Assembly (NCBI GenBank): GCA_963767835.1
Contig: CAVYFY010000002.1
Span: 496,001-560,000, forward strand
Origin: SIAQ01 sp963767835
GTDB lineage: Bacteria; Planctomycetota; Planctomycetia; Gemmatales; Gemmataceae
DNA: 64,000 nt
Reading direction: 5' to 3'
Shown here: piece by piece, positions 19,349 through 28,404 of the stretch
Layout of the letters: every line of letters begins with the position of its first letter
Numbering within the stretch: the stretch's first letter is position 1
Made by a program: the position numbers and the translations under genes
Notes under the pieces: model-generated
Databases searched by the model: none
The model's input: the letters and a program-made list of their open reading frames with translations, nothing else
What the model was told of the DNA's origin: nothing

Positions 19349-19831
19349 TCAGCGATCCGTCGGGGCGCGGCGGACGCTAAACGGGGGCATGGCGAAATGC
19401 AGCCGGCTGGGGCGCTCCAGACGCACGTAATCGCCGCACTGCATTTTGATGGCGACGGCGTGGCGCTGCGCCTCGAAGACGATTGTGGTGTCGAGTGGGA
19501 TCGATGCTTCCAGGATCGACGCCATGCCGTACAGCCGGCCGAATGGCATCATCGCTCCCCACTCGCAGTCGCCCAGGCGCTCGTGGAGTTCATCTTCGAT
19601 CGCCAACCGACACGCGCCCATCTCCGCGCTGAGCCGCGACAGTTCGATGCGTTGCGCCGCCGGCAAGACCGCGATGAAAAAGCCGCCGGGCCCTTTGAGC
19701 AAGACGCTCTTGACGACTTGCCGGCCGGAAAGGTGCAGGGACCGCGCCAGCTTTTGCGAGGTGTACGCCGGCGGATGGACCATTTCTTCAAAGGCGACTT
19801 GTTGATCCGCGAGGTATTGGGTGACGCGCAT
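19349..19831 (-). CDS. YbaK/ProX-type aminoacyl-tRNA deacylase
   Basis: A 160-residue protein of the YbaK/ProX family, which hydrolyses mischarged aminoacyl-tRNAs in trans. The start MRVTQYLADQQVAFEE is chosen because the family begins so. Conserved blocks seen are HPPAYTSQKLARSL, the catalytic-lysine block VVKSVLLKG, and the C-terminal GRLYGM. It is cytoplasmic. The exact amino-acid specificity cannot be told from sequence alone. Confidence 0.85.
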   Translation of the reverse strand: MRVTQYLADQQVAFEEMVHPPAYTSQKLARSLHLSGRQVVKSVLLKGPGGFFIAVLPAAQRIELSRLSAEMGACRLAIEDELHERLGDCEWGAMMPFGRLYGMASILEASIPLDTTIVFEAQRHAVAIKMQCGDYVRLERPSRLHFAMPPFSVRRAPTDR

Positions 19832-20028
19832 AGTGGTGAGCCGGCTGATGGATATGGGTCGGACCCAGGAATCGCAACGATGATCCTGGGGCTTGCACAA
19901 TTCAAGCACGTTTTTGCCGGCAACTCGCGATCAATTTGACTGGATTGCCCAAATTCGCCGTTGCCAAGGTTCGGACCGTGCGGACAATAACGACATTAAC
20001 ATGCCCGAGCCCGTTCCGTGAGGCTTTC

Positions 20029-20838
20029 GTGACCGACATCGAAATCGTGCGTTCCGATATCCCGTGTGGGCGTTATCGCTTCGTGATCTTCGATTTCGAT
20101 GGCACGCTCTCGCTGATCCGCGAAGGCTGGCCGGCCGTCATGATCCCGATGATGGTGGAAGTCTTGCGGACAACCGGAACTGCCGAAGACGACCTGGCCT
20201 TGACCGCGTGCGTCGAGGAATTCGTCATGCGGCTCAACGGCAAGCAGACGATCTATCAGATGATCCATCTTGCCGACGAAGTGAAGAAACGCGGCGGCGA
20301 ACCGCTCGAGCCGCTGGCCTACAAGCACGAATATCACGCCCGCCTGATGCGCCGCATTCAGGGCCGGCTCGACGCCCTCGCCAACGCCACGGCTACCCCC
20401 GACGACTGGACCGTCCCCGGCAGCCATGCCATCCTGAAGCGCCTTCAAGCACGCGGACTCACCCTTTATCTCGCCAGCGGCACCGATGTCGCTTTCGTCC
20501 GCAAGGAAGCCGACCTGCTCGGCTTGACCCCATTCTTTGGCTCGCATATCTACGGCGCGCTCGATGATTATCAGAATTTCTCCAAAAAAATGGTCATCGA
20601 ACGCATCCTGCGCGAGAACCATCTCCGCGGCGAAGAATTGCTCGGCTTCGGCGATGGATATGTCGAGATCGAAGAAGTGAAGCGCGTGGGCGGCACCGCG
20701 GTCGCCGTCGCCAACGACGAATTCAATCGGCGCGGCATCCACGCCTGGAAGCGCGAGCGCCTGCTGCGCGCCGGGGCCGACCTGGTTATCGGCGATTATC
20801 GCAATCTTGACGGAATTGAGAGGGTATTATTCGGATGA
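20029..20838 (+). CDS. HAD-family hydrolase
   Basis: A haloacid-dehalogenase-type phosphatase. Motif I is IFDFDGTLS with the nucleophilic Asp, motif II LYLASGTD, the motif III lysine is probably in KKMVIERIL, and motif IV GFGDGYVEIEE. The helical cap between motifs I and II (about residues 30-130) is consistent with a type C1 hydrolase acting on a small phosphorylated metabolite. A GTG start at 20029 is used, because the upstream extension of the frame lacks conservation. It runs convergent with the DUF1573 gene across the strong inverted repeat at 20867-20977. Confidence 0.85.
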   Translation: MTDIEIVRSDIPCGRYRFVIFDFDGTLSLIREGWPAVMIPMMVEVLRTTGTAEDDLALTACVEEFVMRLNGKQTIYQMIHLADEVKKRGGEPLEPLAYKHEYHARLMRRIQGRLDALANATATPDDWTVPGSHAILKRLQARGLTLYLASGTDVAFVRKEADLLGLTPFFGSHIYGALDDYQNFSKKMVIERILRENHLRGEELLGFGDGYVEIEEVKRVGGTAVAVANDEFNRRGIHAWKRERLLRAGADLVIGDYRNLDGIERVLFG

Positions 20839-20866
20839 ATGGCCGTGATTGCGATTAGGCTGAAGG

Positions 20867-20977
20867 TTTCCTCCCCTCTCCCTCCGGGAGAGGGGCCGGG
20901 GGTGAGGGGCTTTCATGGGGCTTCTGAAGGCTCTGCCCTCACCCCCGGCCCCTCTCCCGGAGGGAGAGGGGAGGAAA
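20867..20977. repeat. Perfect 42-bp inverted repeat between convergent genes
   Basis: The arms 20867-20908 and 20936-20977 are exact reverse complements with a 27-base loop. It is the long form of the CCCTCTCC..GGAGAGGG repeat family. Its position between convergent stops suggests it can act as a bidirectional transcription end or barrier, though it has no T-run. Confidence 0.9.
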
Positions 20978-21011
20978 TATGCTATGCCGCGCGAGCGCAA
21001 GACGCAAGCGG

Positions 21012-22010
21012 TCACGGTTCGACCGTAGCTTCGATCATGAGCGGGGTAGCCGTGTTGTCGAGATCGGTGCGGATCAGCAATTGCCGACGGAGATCGCCAG
21101 GCTTGGTTGGCTGGATGTGAACGGTGAGGACCAGCGTTGTTTCCTGACGGTTGGGGATGTCCACGGTAATGCCGTCGCCTTGCCCGTCCACCGAGATCAC
21201 ACGAAACGGACGGGCGGCGCGGACCAGCACCTTCTTCGTCTCCGATTCGCCGACTTTCAACTCCTTGACCGTGATCGCGCCAGGCGAAACCGCCAGGCCG
21301 GCCTGGATGTTGCCGACGATGTTGAACGTCAGGACCGGGGCCGACGCGTCGTTGGTTTTCAGGACGACTTCTTGCTTGAACGAGCCGGTGTTGGGCTCGG
21401 GTTTGATCGTGGCTGTCAGTCGGTAGCCCTTGCGCCCCGATCCATTGCCGACGCGAGGCAATTCCTCCACTTTCAGGTCGAACGGAGCCGAGCTATTCTT
21501 GACGATCTCGGTGACGCGCCAATCGAACAGGCTGCCGGAATATTCGACATCGATGGTCTTGGCCGGGGTTTGGCCGCGCTGGAGGTTGCCGAAATCGAGC
21601 TCGGAAGGGGAGAAGGTGACGTCGCCGCGGGCGTTCGCGGAAACCGTCAGGGTCGCGGTGGAAATGAACTTGGGTCCGACGGCAACGAAAACGCGAACCG
21701 TCTTGGCGCCACTGAACTTCGTGCCGTCCATGAATACATTCAGCGTTGCCGATTCGTTGGGTTGCAAGACCTTGACGCTCGCCTCGGCCCTGGTGCAGGT
21801 GCAAGAGACGCTCACGCCCGTGATCTCCAGCGGTTCCTTGTAGATGTTGGTCATCTTGAAGCTGTATTTGAGTTGGGCGCCGCGGGCAACGACGCCGAAG
21901 TCGTGCGTCGTCTCAGTGCCGAACAGCTTGTTGGCCCAGGGCGGCTGTTGCGCGAACAGCAGCGGGGAAAACGTGAAGAGGACGGCCAGAGCCAACACGA
22001 GCTTACGCAT
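21012..22010 (-). CDS. DUF1573 exported protein
   Basis: The start at 22010 gives a signal peptide MRKLVLALAVLFTFSPLLFAQ. A DUF1573 Ig-like module follows: THDFGVVARGAQLKYSFKMTN and a paired cysteine CTC with VLQPNESATL, then at least two more Ig-like modules (SPSELDFGNLQRGQ; SPGAITVKELKVGE). This type of protein is common in planctomycetes and Bacteroidetes and is periplasmic or surface located; its role is not established. The long upstream reading frame has no conserved content. Confidence 0.88.
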   Translation of the reverse strand: MRKLVLALAVLFTFSPLLFAQQPPWANKLFGTETTHDFGVVARGAQLKYSFKMTNIYKEPLEITGVSVSCTCTRAEASVKVLQPNESATLNVFMDGTKFSGAKTVRVFVAVGPKFISTATLTVSANARGDVTFSPSELDFGNLQRGQTPAKTIDVEYSGSLFDWRVTEIVKNSSAPFDLKVEELPRVGNGSGRKGYRLTATIKPEPNTGSFKQEVVLKTNDASAPVLTFNIVGNIQAGLAVSPGAITVKELKVGESETKKVLVRAARPFRVISVDGQGDGITVDIPNRQETTLVLTVHIQPTKPGDLRRQLLIRTDLDNTATPLMIEATVEP

Positions 22011-22217
22011 TGCAGATTCCCTTCGAAAAGAGACGAAGTCGCTTTCGCCGTTGACGGATAATAACGCGTCTTGCCCAATCAAAAAAGACGGATTGCCGAT
22101 CCGACGTGGAAATTGGGGCATCGACGCAATTCGGGTTGACTGGCGATAAACCGCCAGGTCCTCGTTTAGTGACGATCGGAAAATAACTTCCCGAATCATC
22201 GGTCCGTCGTCGTACGG

Positions 22218-22288
22218 GGGTCGAGTGTACTCGCGAGGCCCACCATACCTTGGAAACGCGTGGTGGGCCTCGCGAGTACGCTCGACCC
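22218..22288. repeat. 28-bp inverted repeat (GGGTCGAGTGTACTCGCG family)
   Basis: The arms 22218-22245 and 22261-22288 match with one mismatch around a 15-base loop. This is another dispersed palindrome type of this genome. Confidence 0.85.
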
Positions 22289-22310
22289 ACCCTACAAAAA
22301 TCGAAGGCCA

Positions 22311-22345
22311 CTAAATAGGGAAGTTTTTTTTCGAACCCTATTTAG
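22311..22345 (+). terminator. Hairpin with CTAAATAGGG arms
   Basis: CTAAATAGGG (22311-22320) and CCCTATTTAG (22336-22345) pair exactly; the loop contains a run of eight T. It is not a classical terminator because the T-run is in the loop. Possibly a repeat rather than a regulatory site. Confidence 0.3.
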
Positions 22346-22388
22346 CGTTCGTGGGGCGCGATCCGAACGCTAAACGAGTGCTGGATCA

Positions 22389-24032
22389 TCACTTCTTGGC
22401 CGTCTCGACGATGTTGGTATGGGCCATATTGGCACCCCAGGTAGCCCAGCCCGTGAAGCGGGCGTCGCCCGTGTTGATGCAGACGACCTTTCCATCTTGC
22501 GTGCCGACGTAGATTCGGCCATTTTCGATGGCGGGCTGGGAGCGGACCTCGGAGCCGACCTTGTGGGTTCTGGTCACTTCGCCCTTTTCCGGATCAACCA
22601 GCAGGATCTCTCCCTCGACCGTGCTGACGAAAAGCTGGCCGCCGGCGGCGGCGGGGGCGGCGGCGAGATGGCCCCCCAGCTTGGCGAGATCCCCCTTGAG
22701 TTTGACCTTCCAGCGGATCTTGCCGTCCTTCGGATCGGTGTTAACAAGTTCGTCCCCCATGGTGTTGTAGTTCGCGCTCTTGTAATGGAGGATGCGCGAG
22801 CCGAGGAAGGCCTGCATGGTGGAGACGCTTGCCTGGCCGATGTTGGCGGGGCTCGCCATGCCGCCGGCGCCGCCGCCCAACGCGTTGCCGGCATCGAGTT
22901 TCCCGGCGATTTTGCCAAGCGCGCTCCTGGCCTGCGCCTTGGCATCGAGATAGATGGCTTCACGCCGGGCGCCGGAGAACGTCTGCGTCCCCTTGTCGCG
23001 ATCGAGACCGGCGATTTCCTCGGCGCACTTCTCATCCTTGCCATTGTCGGCCCGCTGCGTCATGTACACATGCTTACCCACCACGACCGGCGCGCTGGTG
23101 GCCCGGCTCTTGTGGGCGGAGACGATTTCGCCGTCCTTCTGCTTGAATTTGTAGACAGTACCCGCGAACGTCGTGGCATAGACTTCGTCATCGACGGCGA
23201 CGGGGGCCGACATGACATCTGAGTCGATCCATTTCTGCCAGAGGATCTTGCCCGTCTTCAACTCCAGGCAGATGAACGCGTGCGAGGCGTGGGCGTGCTT
23301 CTTGGCCCCGTCCTGCTTCGCGGGTTCCTGTTTCGCGCCTTCCTGCTTTTCGCCTTCCTGAGCGGCTTGCGGTTCGATCACCGGCAGGAACTCGGCAGGC
23401 AGCGCCTTCCCAGGCAGCTTGAGCTTGTTCTTGATCTTCGGCAAAATGCCGCCCTTTGGATTCATCGCGCCCGCATTGGCCGGATAGGAGGTGAACACCT
23501 TGCCGTCGGCGATGGTCGGCGTGCTGGTCAATGGATCGCCGAGGAAATACGACCAGATTTGCTTGCCGGTGCTGGCGTCGAGGGCGAAGATGGTGCACGA
23601 TTCGGTGTTGAAGACGACGATGTCGTCGCCGCAAACCGCGGAGGTGGGGCCGTCGTCATCCAGGCTCATGCCCCAGACGAATTTGCCATCGTCGGCATTG
23701 AAGCAGAAATACTCCTTGGTGCTGAAACCGCCGCTGACGTAAAGCTTGTCCTTGTAGACGGTCGGCGTCGGGATCGGCGCCCCGCTCGGCATCTGAATGG
23801 TGAAGCCGGTATCGGTCTTCTTGATCGCCTTGGCGTCGAGCGCCTTCGCGTTGACGTGGCCGGTCCGAAACTTCGTCGGCGGGGGGGCGTACTTGTCCGA
23901 GTTCATCTCGCGCACCGCGCCAGTGATGTCGGTCTTCTCCGGTTCCTTCTTGTCCTTCGCATCCTGAGCCGCCATTAGCGGCAGGACGGCGAGGCAGCAC
24001 AGCAAACCACACATGACGAGACGGCTTTTCAT
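22389..24032 (-). CDS. PQQ-like beta-propeller exported protein
   Basis: The start at 24032 gives a signal peptide MKSRLVMCGLLCCLAVLPLMAA. The mature part contains repeated beta-propeller blades with the pyrrolo-quinoline-like pattern: ALDASTGKQIWSYFLGDPLTSTPTIADGKVF, CLELKTGKILWQKWIDSDVMSAPVAVDDEVY, and EKGEVTRTHKVGSEVRSQPAIENGRIYVGTQDGKVVCIN. No dehydrogenase-specific metal or cofactor residues are recognisable, so a binding or structural role is likely. A Glu/Lys/Gln-rich linker (QAAQEGEKQEGAKQEPAKQ) interrupts the propeller. Periplasmic location is inferred. Confidence 0.87.
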   Translation of the reverse strand: MKSRLVMCGLLCCLAVLPLMAAQDAKDKKEPEKTDITGAVREMNSDKYAPPPTKFRTGHVNAKALDAKAIKKTDTGFTIQMPSGAPIPTPTVYKDKLYVSGGFSTKEYFCFNADDGKFVWGMSLDDDGPTSAVCGDDIVVFNTESCTIFALDASTGKQIWSYFLGDPLTSTPTIADGKVFTSYPANAGAMNPKGGILPKIKNKLKLPGKALPAEFLPVIEPQAAQEGEKQEGAKQEPAKQDGAKKHAHASHAFICLELKTGKILWQKWIDSDVMSAPVAVDDEVYATTFAGTVYKFKQKDGEIVSAHKSRATSAPVVVGKHVYMTQRADNGKDEKCAEEIAGLDRDKGTQTFSGARREAIYLDAKAQARSALGKIAGKLDAGNALGGGAGGMASPANIGQASVSTMQAFLGSRILHYKSANYNTMGDELVNTDPKDGKIRWKVKLKGDLAKLGGHLAAAPAAAGGQLFVSTVEGEILLVDPEKGEVTRTHKVGSEVRSQPAIENGRIYVGTQDGKVVCINTGDARFTGWATWGANMAHTNIVETAKK

Positions 24033-24113
24033 GGCAGCGCTCCTTGAGAAGAGGATGGTCCTCAACGTAAAGACGAGCCATGTGTCCATTTGGATTGACG
24101 CGGCTTGATCGAG

Positions 24114-24974
24114 CTAATCTTGCAGCTCGATCGCCTGGACCTTGAAGCGTGCCGGGCGATTGCGATTCTCCGGGGGAATTAGCACGCCTCGGACGCGCAC
24201 ATACTGCCCCTCACGCAAATCGGCAAGCTGGGCGTTTCCTTGCAGCACCACGAAGCCGCCGTACGGATCGTCCTGATCGATCGGTGCGTAGCGGAGACGA
24301 ATGCTCTTGCGCCACATCAGCACCTGGCCGGTAATGGTCTTGACATCCTCGGAGGCGCCCGCCTGAATGGCTTCGTTCTTTCGAGATTGATCGTCAGAGA
24401 CCAGCCGTGCAGGGGTCGGAGGCGCCGGGGCTGGCAGAGCGGGGGTAGGCGGATCGACCGCTACGGGGGCCACCGCGCCTTGATGCACCGTTTCGATTGC
24501 GTCATTGACCTGGATCGGCGCTCCGTCCCCCTCCTCGATCGACAAGGTGCCTGGTCGGCCAGGCGGGATCGCATCCGGCCTGGCAGCAACCGTCTCTTCC
24601 GGGGGCCGGTCAGGAGGCAAGGGCATTGGCGGAATCACGTCAACTGGAGGAGGTACGGCGTCCGGCGGTTTGATGGAAAGAACCGGCATTTCCGGGATCG
24701 GCGCCGGGCGGACCGGCATAGGGGGCTGCCACGAAGGCCCGCGGACGACGACCGGCTCAGACGGTGCGGCGATGGGCCGCGACGATCCGGAGATCGTAAC
24801 CGATTCCGTCGCCGGCGCCCGCATCTGCAAAACAACGTCGCCTTTGTCCGCCACACGGCGCGCCTGCGGACATTTCAGGTAATAGCCGTCGCTGTCGCTG
24901 CCGAGCAACTCGCACCCGGCGAACGAACTGACGCTAATCAGTCCAAGGCAGCCGTATAGCAGCAGATTACGCAT
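24114..24974 (-). CDS. Proline-rich lipoprotein
   Basis: From the start at 24974 a lipobox (SVSSFAGC) lies near residue 20, so lipid anchoring is expected. The middle 150 residues are Pro-rich. The C-terminal about 75 residues form a compact domain (TGQVLMWRKSIRLRYAP, GGFVVLQGN, EGQYVRVRGVLIPPENRN) like a small OB or SH3 beta-barrel. No known function; it follows the PQQ gene's upstream side on the same strand. Confidence 0.7.
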   Translation of the reverse strand: MRNLLLYGCLGLISVSSFAGCELLGSDSDGYYLKCPQARRVADKGDVVLQMRAPATESVTISGSSRPIAAPSEPVVVRGPSWQPPMPVRPAPIPEMPVLSIKPPDAVPPPVDVIPPMPLPPDRPPEETVAARPDAIPPGRPGTLSIEEGDGAPIQVNDAIETVHQGAVAPVAVDPPTPALPAPAPPTPARLVSDDQSRKNEAIQAGASEDVKTITGQVLMWRKSIRLRYAPIDQDDPYGGFVVLQGNAQLADLREGQYVRVRGVLIPPENRNRPARFKVQAIELQD

Positions 24975-25116
24975 GATCCATCTCACAAACGCGTCACGAG
25001 GGCATGGTCTATCCGTTCATCGGCATTACGCTGGCAGAACATGACGAATTTTCCGGTTGTAGCGATTCTGACAAAAGGATAAGACGCAACAAGGCAAAGT
25101 GGGAGATTTGCTTGTT

Positions 25117-26723
25117 TCACGAAATCTGCAAGCTCGCGACCCAGGCAGCCTCTCGGGCGATTTCCTCTTCGCCCAGGCCGCTGGAGCGATGGATTTGCGC
25201 CTGCGCTGATTTGCCGCTCGTTTGATCAATGGCAGTAATTTCGATCAGGCCGTTGGCGGCGACACCGCAGCGGACCTGGACGGGCGAATTCTTGGGCAGG
25301 TTGGGCGGCAGGCCGTCAATCCAGCATTCGCCGATCAAGATGCAGGCGGCGGCCTGAACCGCCTCCCCTTGCAGCACCTTGACGCGCACCTTTGCCTGAT
25401 TGTCGGAAACAGTGCGATAGACGCGCGTGGCCTCCGTGGGGAGCTGCGTGTTCTTCGGGATCAGCACGTCGTTGAGATGCTCCTTGTCTTTGCGGATTTC
25501 GATGCCGAGGCTGTGCGAGTTGACATTGATCTCAACCACGTCGCCGAGCAAATCCAGGGCGCCCCCTTCGACGGTTTTCTGGCCCATGCGCGCGGCGACG
25601 ATGCCGGCGTGTAAAGCGGCGCCGCGCGCCACCACCTCGCTGACCGCCAGCGAACTATCCGGCGTTTTGCCGCTCAGTTCCGCGATCATGCGGCCGGTCA
25701 TCGGCATGTGAGTCGAGCCGCCGACGAGCAGGATGCGATCGACCTGGTCCCAGGTTCGCTTGGCATGCTTGAGGACTTGTTGAGCGGTCAAGCGCGTGCG
25801 CATGAGCAAGTCGCGCGTGAGGTTCTCGAATTCGCCGCGCGTCAAGGGAACGGTCAGCACCTTGCCGGCGTGCGAGCAGGTGACGCTGGCGCGTTGCAGC
25901 TTGCTGAGGGTGCGCTTGCGCGCTCGGCGGCGGAGTTGAGGCCGGCAAGGGCGACTGGATCGGTGCGCGGGTCGGCGCCGAACTGGGCCAGGAACTTGCC
26001 GGCGACATATTCGACAATGCGATCGTCCCAGTCCTTGCCGCCCAGGCGGACATCGCCGTCGATGGCGAGGGATTCGAAGCGATGCCGGCCAAGCCGGACC
26101 AGCGTGACATCGAACGTGCCGCCCCCCAGATCATAGACCATCACCGTCTGTTCCCGGATTGGCAATGGGCCGTCCCGTAGGTCGGTCTTTCCAGGCTGAC
26201 GCGCCCGGCCGTCAGGCTGGAAAGCCTGACCTACATCTTGCTGAAATGAATACGCCAGGGCGGCGGCGGTCGGCTCGTCGAGAATGTCCAGCACGTCGAG
26301 CCCGGCGATGCGCCCGGCGTCCTTCGTCGCCTTGCGGCGCGTGTCGTCGAAGTAGGCGGGCACCGTGATGACTACTTTGCCGATCGGCCCGATGCGGCGC
26401 TGGGCGTCCTGGGCCAATTTCTTGAGGATAATGGCCGCCAGCGTTTCGGGGCGAAATTCCCGCCCCGCCACCGTTTGCGCGAATTTGGCATGCCCCATGG
26501 AACGCTTGATGAGCAAGGCGACGCGCTCGGGCAATTCCAGAGCGACATCACGCGCCGCCTGCCCGACCACCGCGCAATTCTCCTCGATCAGCACCGCGCT
26601 CGGCGTCAGCATTTCGCCGTCCAGGTTCGGCAACGTGACGGCCTGCCCGCGGTCATCCAGCGTGGCGATGGCGGAAAAAGTGGTCCCCAAATCAATGCCG
26701 ACCAATTTACCAGATGCTGCCAT
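25117..26723 (-). CDS. Hsp70/DnaK-like chaperone, short form, one frame break
   Basis: The ATPase domain is complete: VGIDLGTTFS (phosphate 1), GKVVITVPAYFDDTRRKATKDAGRIAGLDVL, DEPTAAALAY, VYDLGGGTFDVTL (phosphate 2), and ILLVGGSTHMPM (adenosine). The substrate-binding beta domain follows (NSHSLGIEI, LIPKNTQLPT). The protein ends at about 535 residues, so the usual helical lid of about 100 residues is missing, as in some DnaK paralogues. One base break near 25915 joins SAAERA with the downstream frame starting RTLSKLQ. A palindromic repeat (26177-26234) is inserted in frame after AAALAYSFQQ, giving VGQAFQPDGRARQPGKTDL. Cytoplasmic chaperone paralogue; client unknown. Confidence 0.88.
26177..26234. 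repeat. 24-bp inverted repeat inside the Hsp70 gene
   Basis: Arms GTAGGTCGGTCTTTCCAGG.. (26177-26200) and ..CTGGAAAGCCTGACCTAC (26211-26234) are inverted with few mismatches. It lies in frame in the ATPase domain, between AALAYSFQQ and the phosphate 2 motif, a surface loop in Hsp70 structures. Confidence 0.85.
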
Positions 26724-26875
26724 GGGAAGCGACCAGTGCGGAGATTTGCGCGGTTGTTCGACGGTTTCATTGTACCAGAGGGCGTTACCAATGGGTATTC
26801 GTTTAGCGTTCGTAGCATCCCCCGCGATGCGCGTTGAAAGGATCGCGTGGGCTGCTGCGAACAGTGAACGAATTG

Positions 26876-27946
26876 CTATTCGCCCCGCAGCGTTGTCTGA
26901 TTGGCTACCGGCGTGACGCGGAAATCGAGTTCCTTGCGGGCGCAGCGGCGTTCGTTGGGGATCGTCTCATCGAAGATTTGCAAGATGAGCTTGTACGTCC
27001 CCGCCGGAATCGGCGGCACGTAAAAACTGAAGTTGCCGTGGTAATCGTTGAGGCAGGCGCTGCGGCGGTAGGTCGTCTTCTTTTCGTCGAAACGCAATGG
27101 CGGGCCGACTCTCTTATTGTTTGAATCGCGCAATTCCAGCGAGCAGGCCAGCTTGGTTAGGTACATTCCGTCCTTTCCCTTCACGCTGGCGAAGTTCTTC
27201 AATTCGACATAGATCTGCACCAGCTCGCCGGGACGGTCATTCGTGGCATTGAGGAACGCATAATTGTCAGGCAAGGGATCGTAATTGCCGAACCCCTTGA
27301 TGTCCCTACAGAATTGCATACGGGCGACGAGGAGCTCGCAGCGATTGCGCAAGATGGCCCGAAGGCCTTCGAGCTGACTTTCCAACATGTTGATATCCGC
27401 CGACGAGACCTTGTTAATCGAGGTCTTGCCGAACAGCGTCAAGATCGGCATGATGCGAATGAAGAGTTCCTGGGTTTCCTCGTCGTAAGCTCGCAGCGCA
27501 TCGATCGCTTCCTGATGCCGTCCCTCCATCATAAGCTGGCCGGCCAGAACGAAGGGCGCCAGCTCACTTTTCCTGTTGATCGGCGCCGGCGGCGGCGGTC
27601 CTTGCGCGGCCGCCTTTTGGATTCCATTCGGCTCGAACAGCGGCTCGATGTTCACCATGCCGCTCGCTGGGCTCCGCTTGGCCGGATCCACACCCATGGC
27701 GCTCGGGTCCACAAGCGGGATCGCGACGGGCGGCGGACCGACCGCCAACTTCTCCGGTGGCCGCGGTTCTTGAAAACCTGGCGCAGTGATCGTGGGCTTA
27801 TCCTTTTCGGGCTGCGGGCCTTCCCAATCGCGCTGATCGGAGACTTTCCTCGGCGATTCGATGGCCGAGCCGCCACCGAAAAGCGCACAACCAGGCAAGA
27901 ATGCCAAAAGAACCAGCCAGAAGAGTGACTGTGCTGACTGCCGCAC
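26876..27946 (-). CDS. Proline-rich lipoprotein with C-terminal beta domain
   Basis: A GTG start at 27946 gives VRQSAQSLFWLVLLAFLPGC, a signal peptide ending in a lipobox LPGC; the upstream part of the frame lacks a leader. A Pro-rich linker is followed by a helical segment (LAGQLMMEGRHQEAIDALR, TPR-like) and a C-terminal beta-rich domain (LVQIYVELKNFASV, NFSFYVPPIPAGTYKLILQIFDE) that resembles a soluble ligand-binding sandwich. Function unknown; probably exported and membrane anchored. Confidence 0.65.
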   Translation of the reverse strand: MRQSAQSLFWLVLLAFLPGCALFGGGSAIESPRKVSDQRDWEGPQPEKDKPTITAPGFQEPRPPEKLAVGPPPVAIPLVDPSAMGVDPAKRSPASGMVNIEPLFEPNGIQKAAAQGPPPPAPINRKSELAPFVLAGQLMMEGRHQEAIDALRAYDEETQELFIRIMPILTLFGKTSINKVSSADINMLESQLEGLRAILRNRCELLVARMQFCRDIKGFGNYDPLPDNYAFLNATNDRPGELVQIYVELKNFASVKGKDGMYLTKLACSLELRDSNNKRVGPPLRFDEKKTTYRRSACLNDYHGNFSFYVPPIPAGTYKLILQIFDETIPNERRCARKELDFRVTPVANQTTLRGE

Positions 27947-28404
27947 GAGAGAAACCTCAGTGTCCGCGAACCGTCCGCGCTTTTTGCGCAAGGCGGAGGG
28001 GTGATAGCGGCAGCAGGGGGAAACGTCAAGCGGTTCTGGTCTGCGGCTCGCATCGGGTGCGACCGACTTTTCTGGAAGGCACCAACCCAAGATGGGGCAC
28101 ATACCCATCGGCCGTGGGTAGCGCAATTCACCAAAAAACGAGGAAATTTTGCGGTTTCAGCCCACATACCCACGAGCACGGGGGATACATCCTCAGAGAC
28201 CTGGGCTACCTCCTCGCGTCTCATCTTTTCCAGCCTGATGCAGCTTGCCTGGGCTTGTGGTCTCGTCAAAATGCGTCGCGGCGCGAACCCTGGTAACGAG
28301 CCTGCGTTTGTGACGATGCCGAAGGCCCAACGCGGAAATCGGATTGATCCGCGCCGCACCTTCGGGGTAGAATGCTGCGCAACCACAGGGCAGGAGGCCC
28401 GAGC
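27947..28404. other. Divergent intergenic region
   Basis: It separates the minus-strand lipoprotein from the plus-strand gene at 28405 and must hold both promoters. I see no RNA gene, repeat or recognisable regulatory motif. Confidence 0.4.

Larger units (their letters stand above)
22011..22388. other. Intergenic region with two inverted repeats
   Basis: No gene is supported between DUF1573 and the PQQ gene (both on the minus strand). It contains the 28-bp inverted repeat at 22218-22288 and the short hairpin at 22311-22345. Confidence 0.6.
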
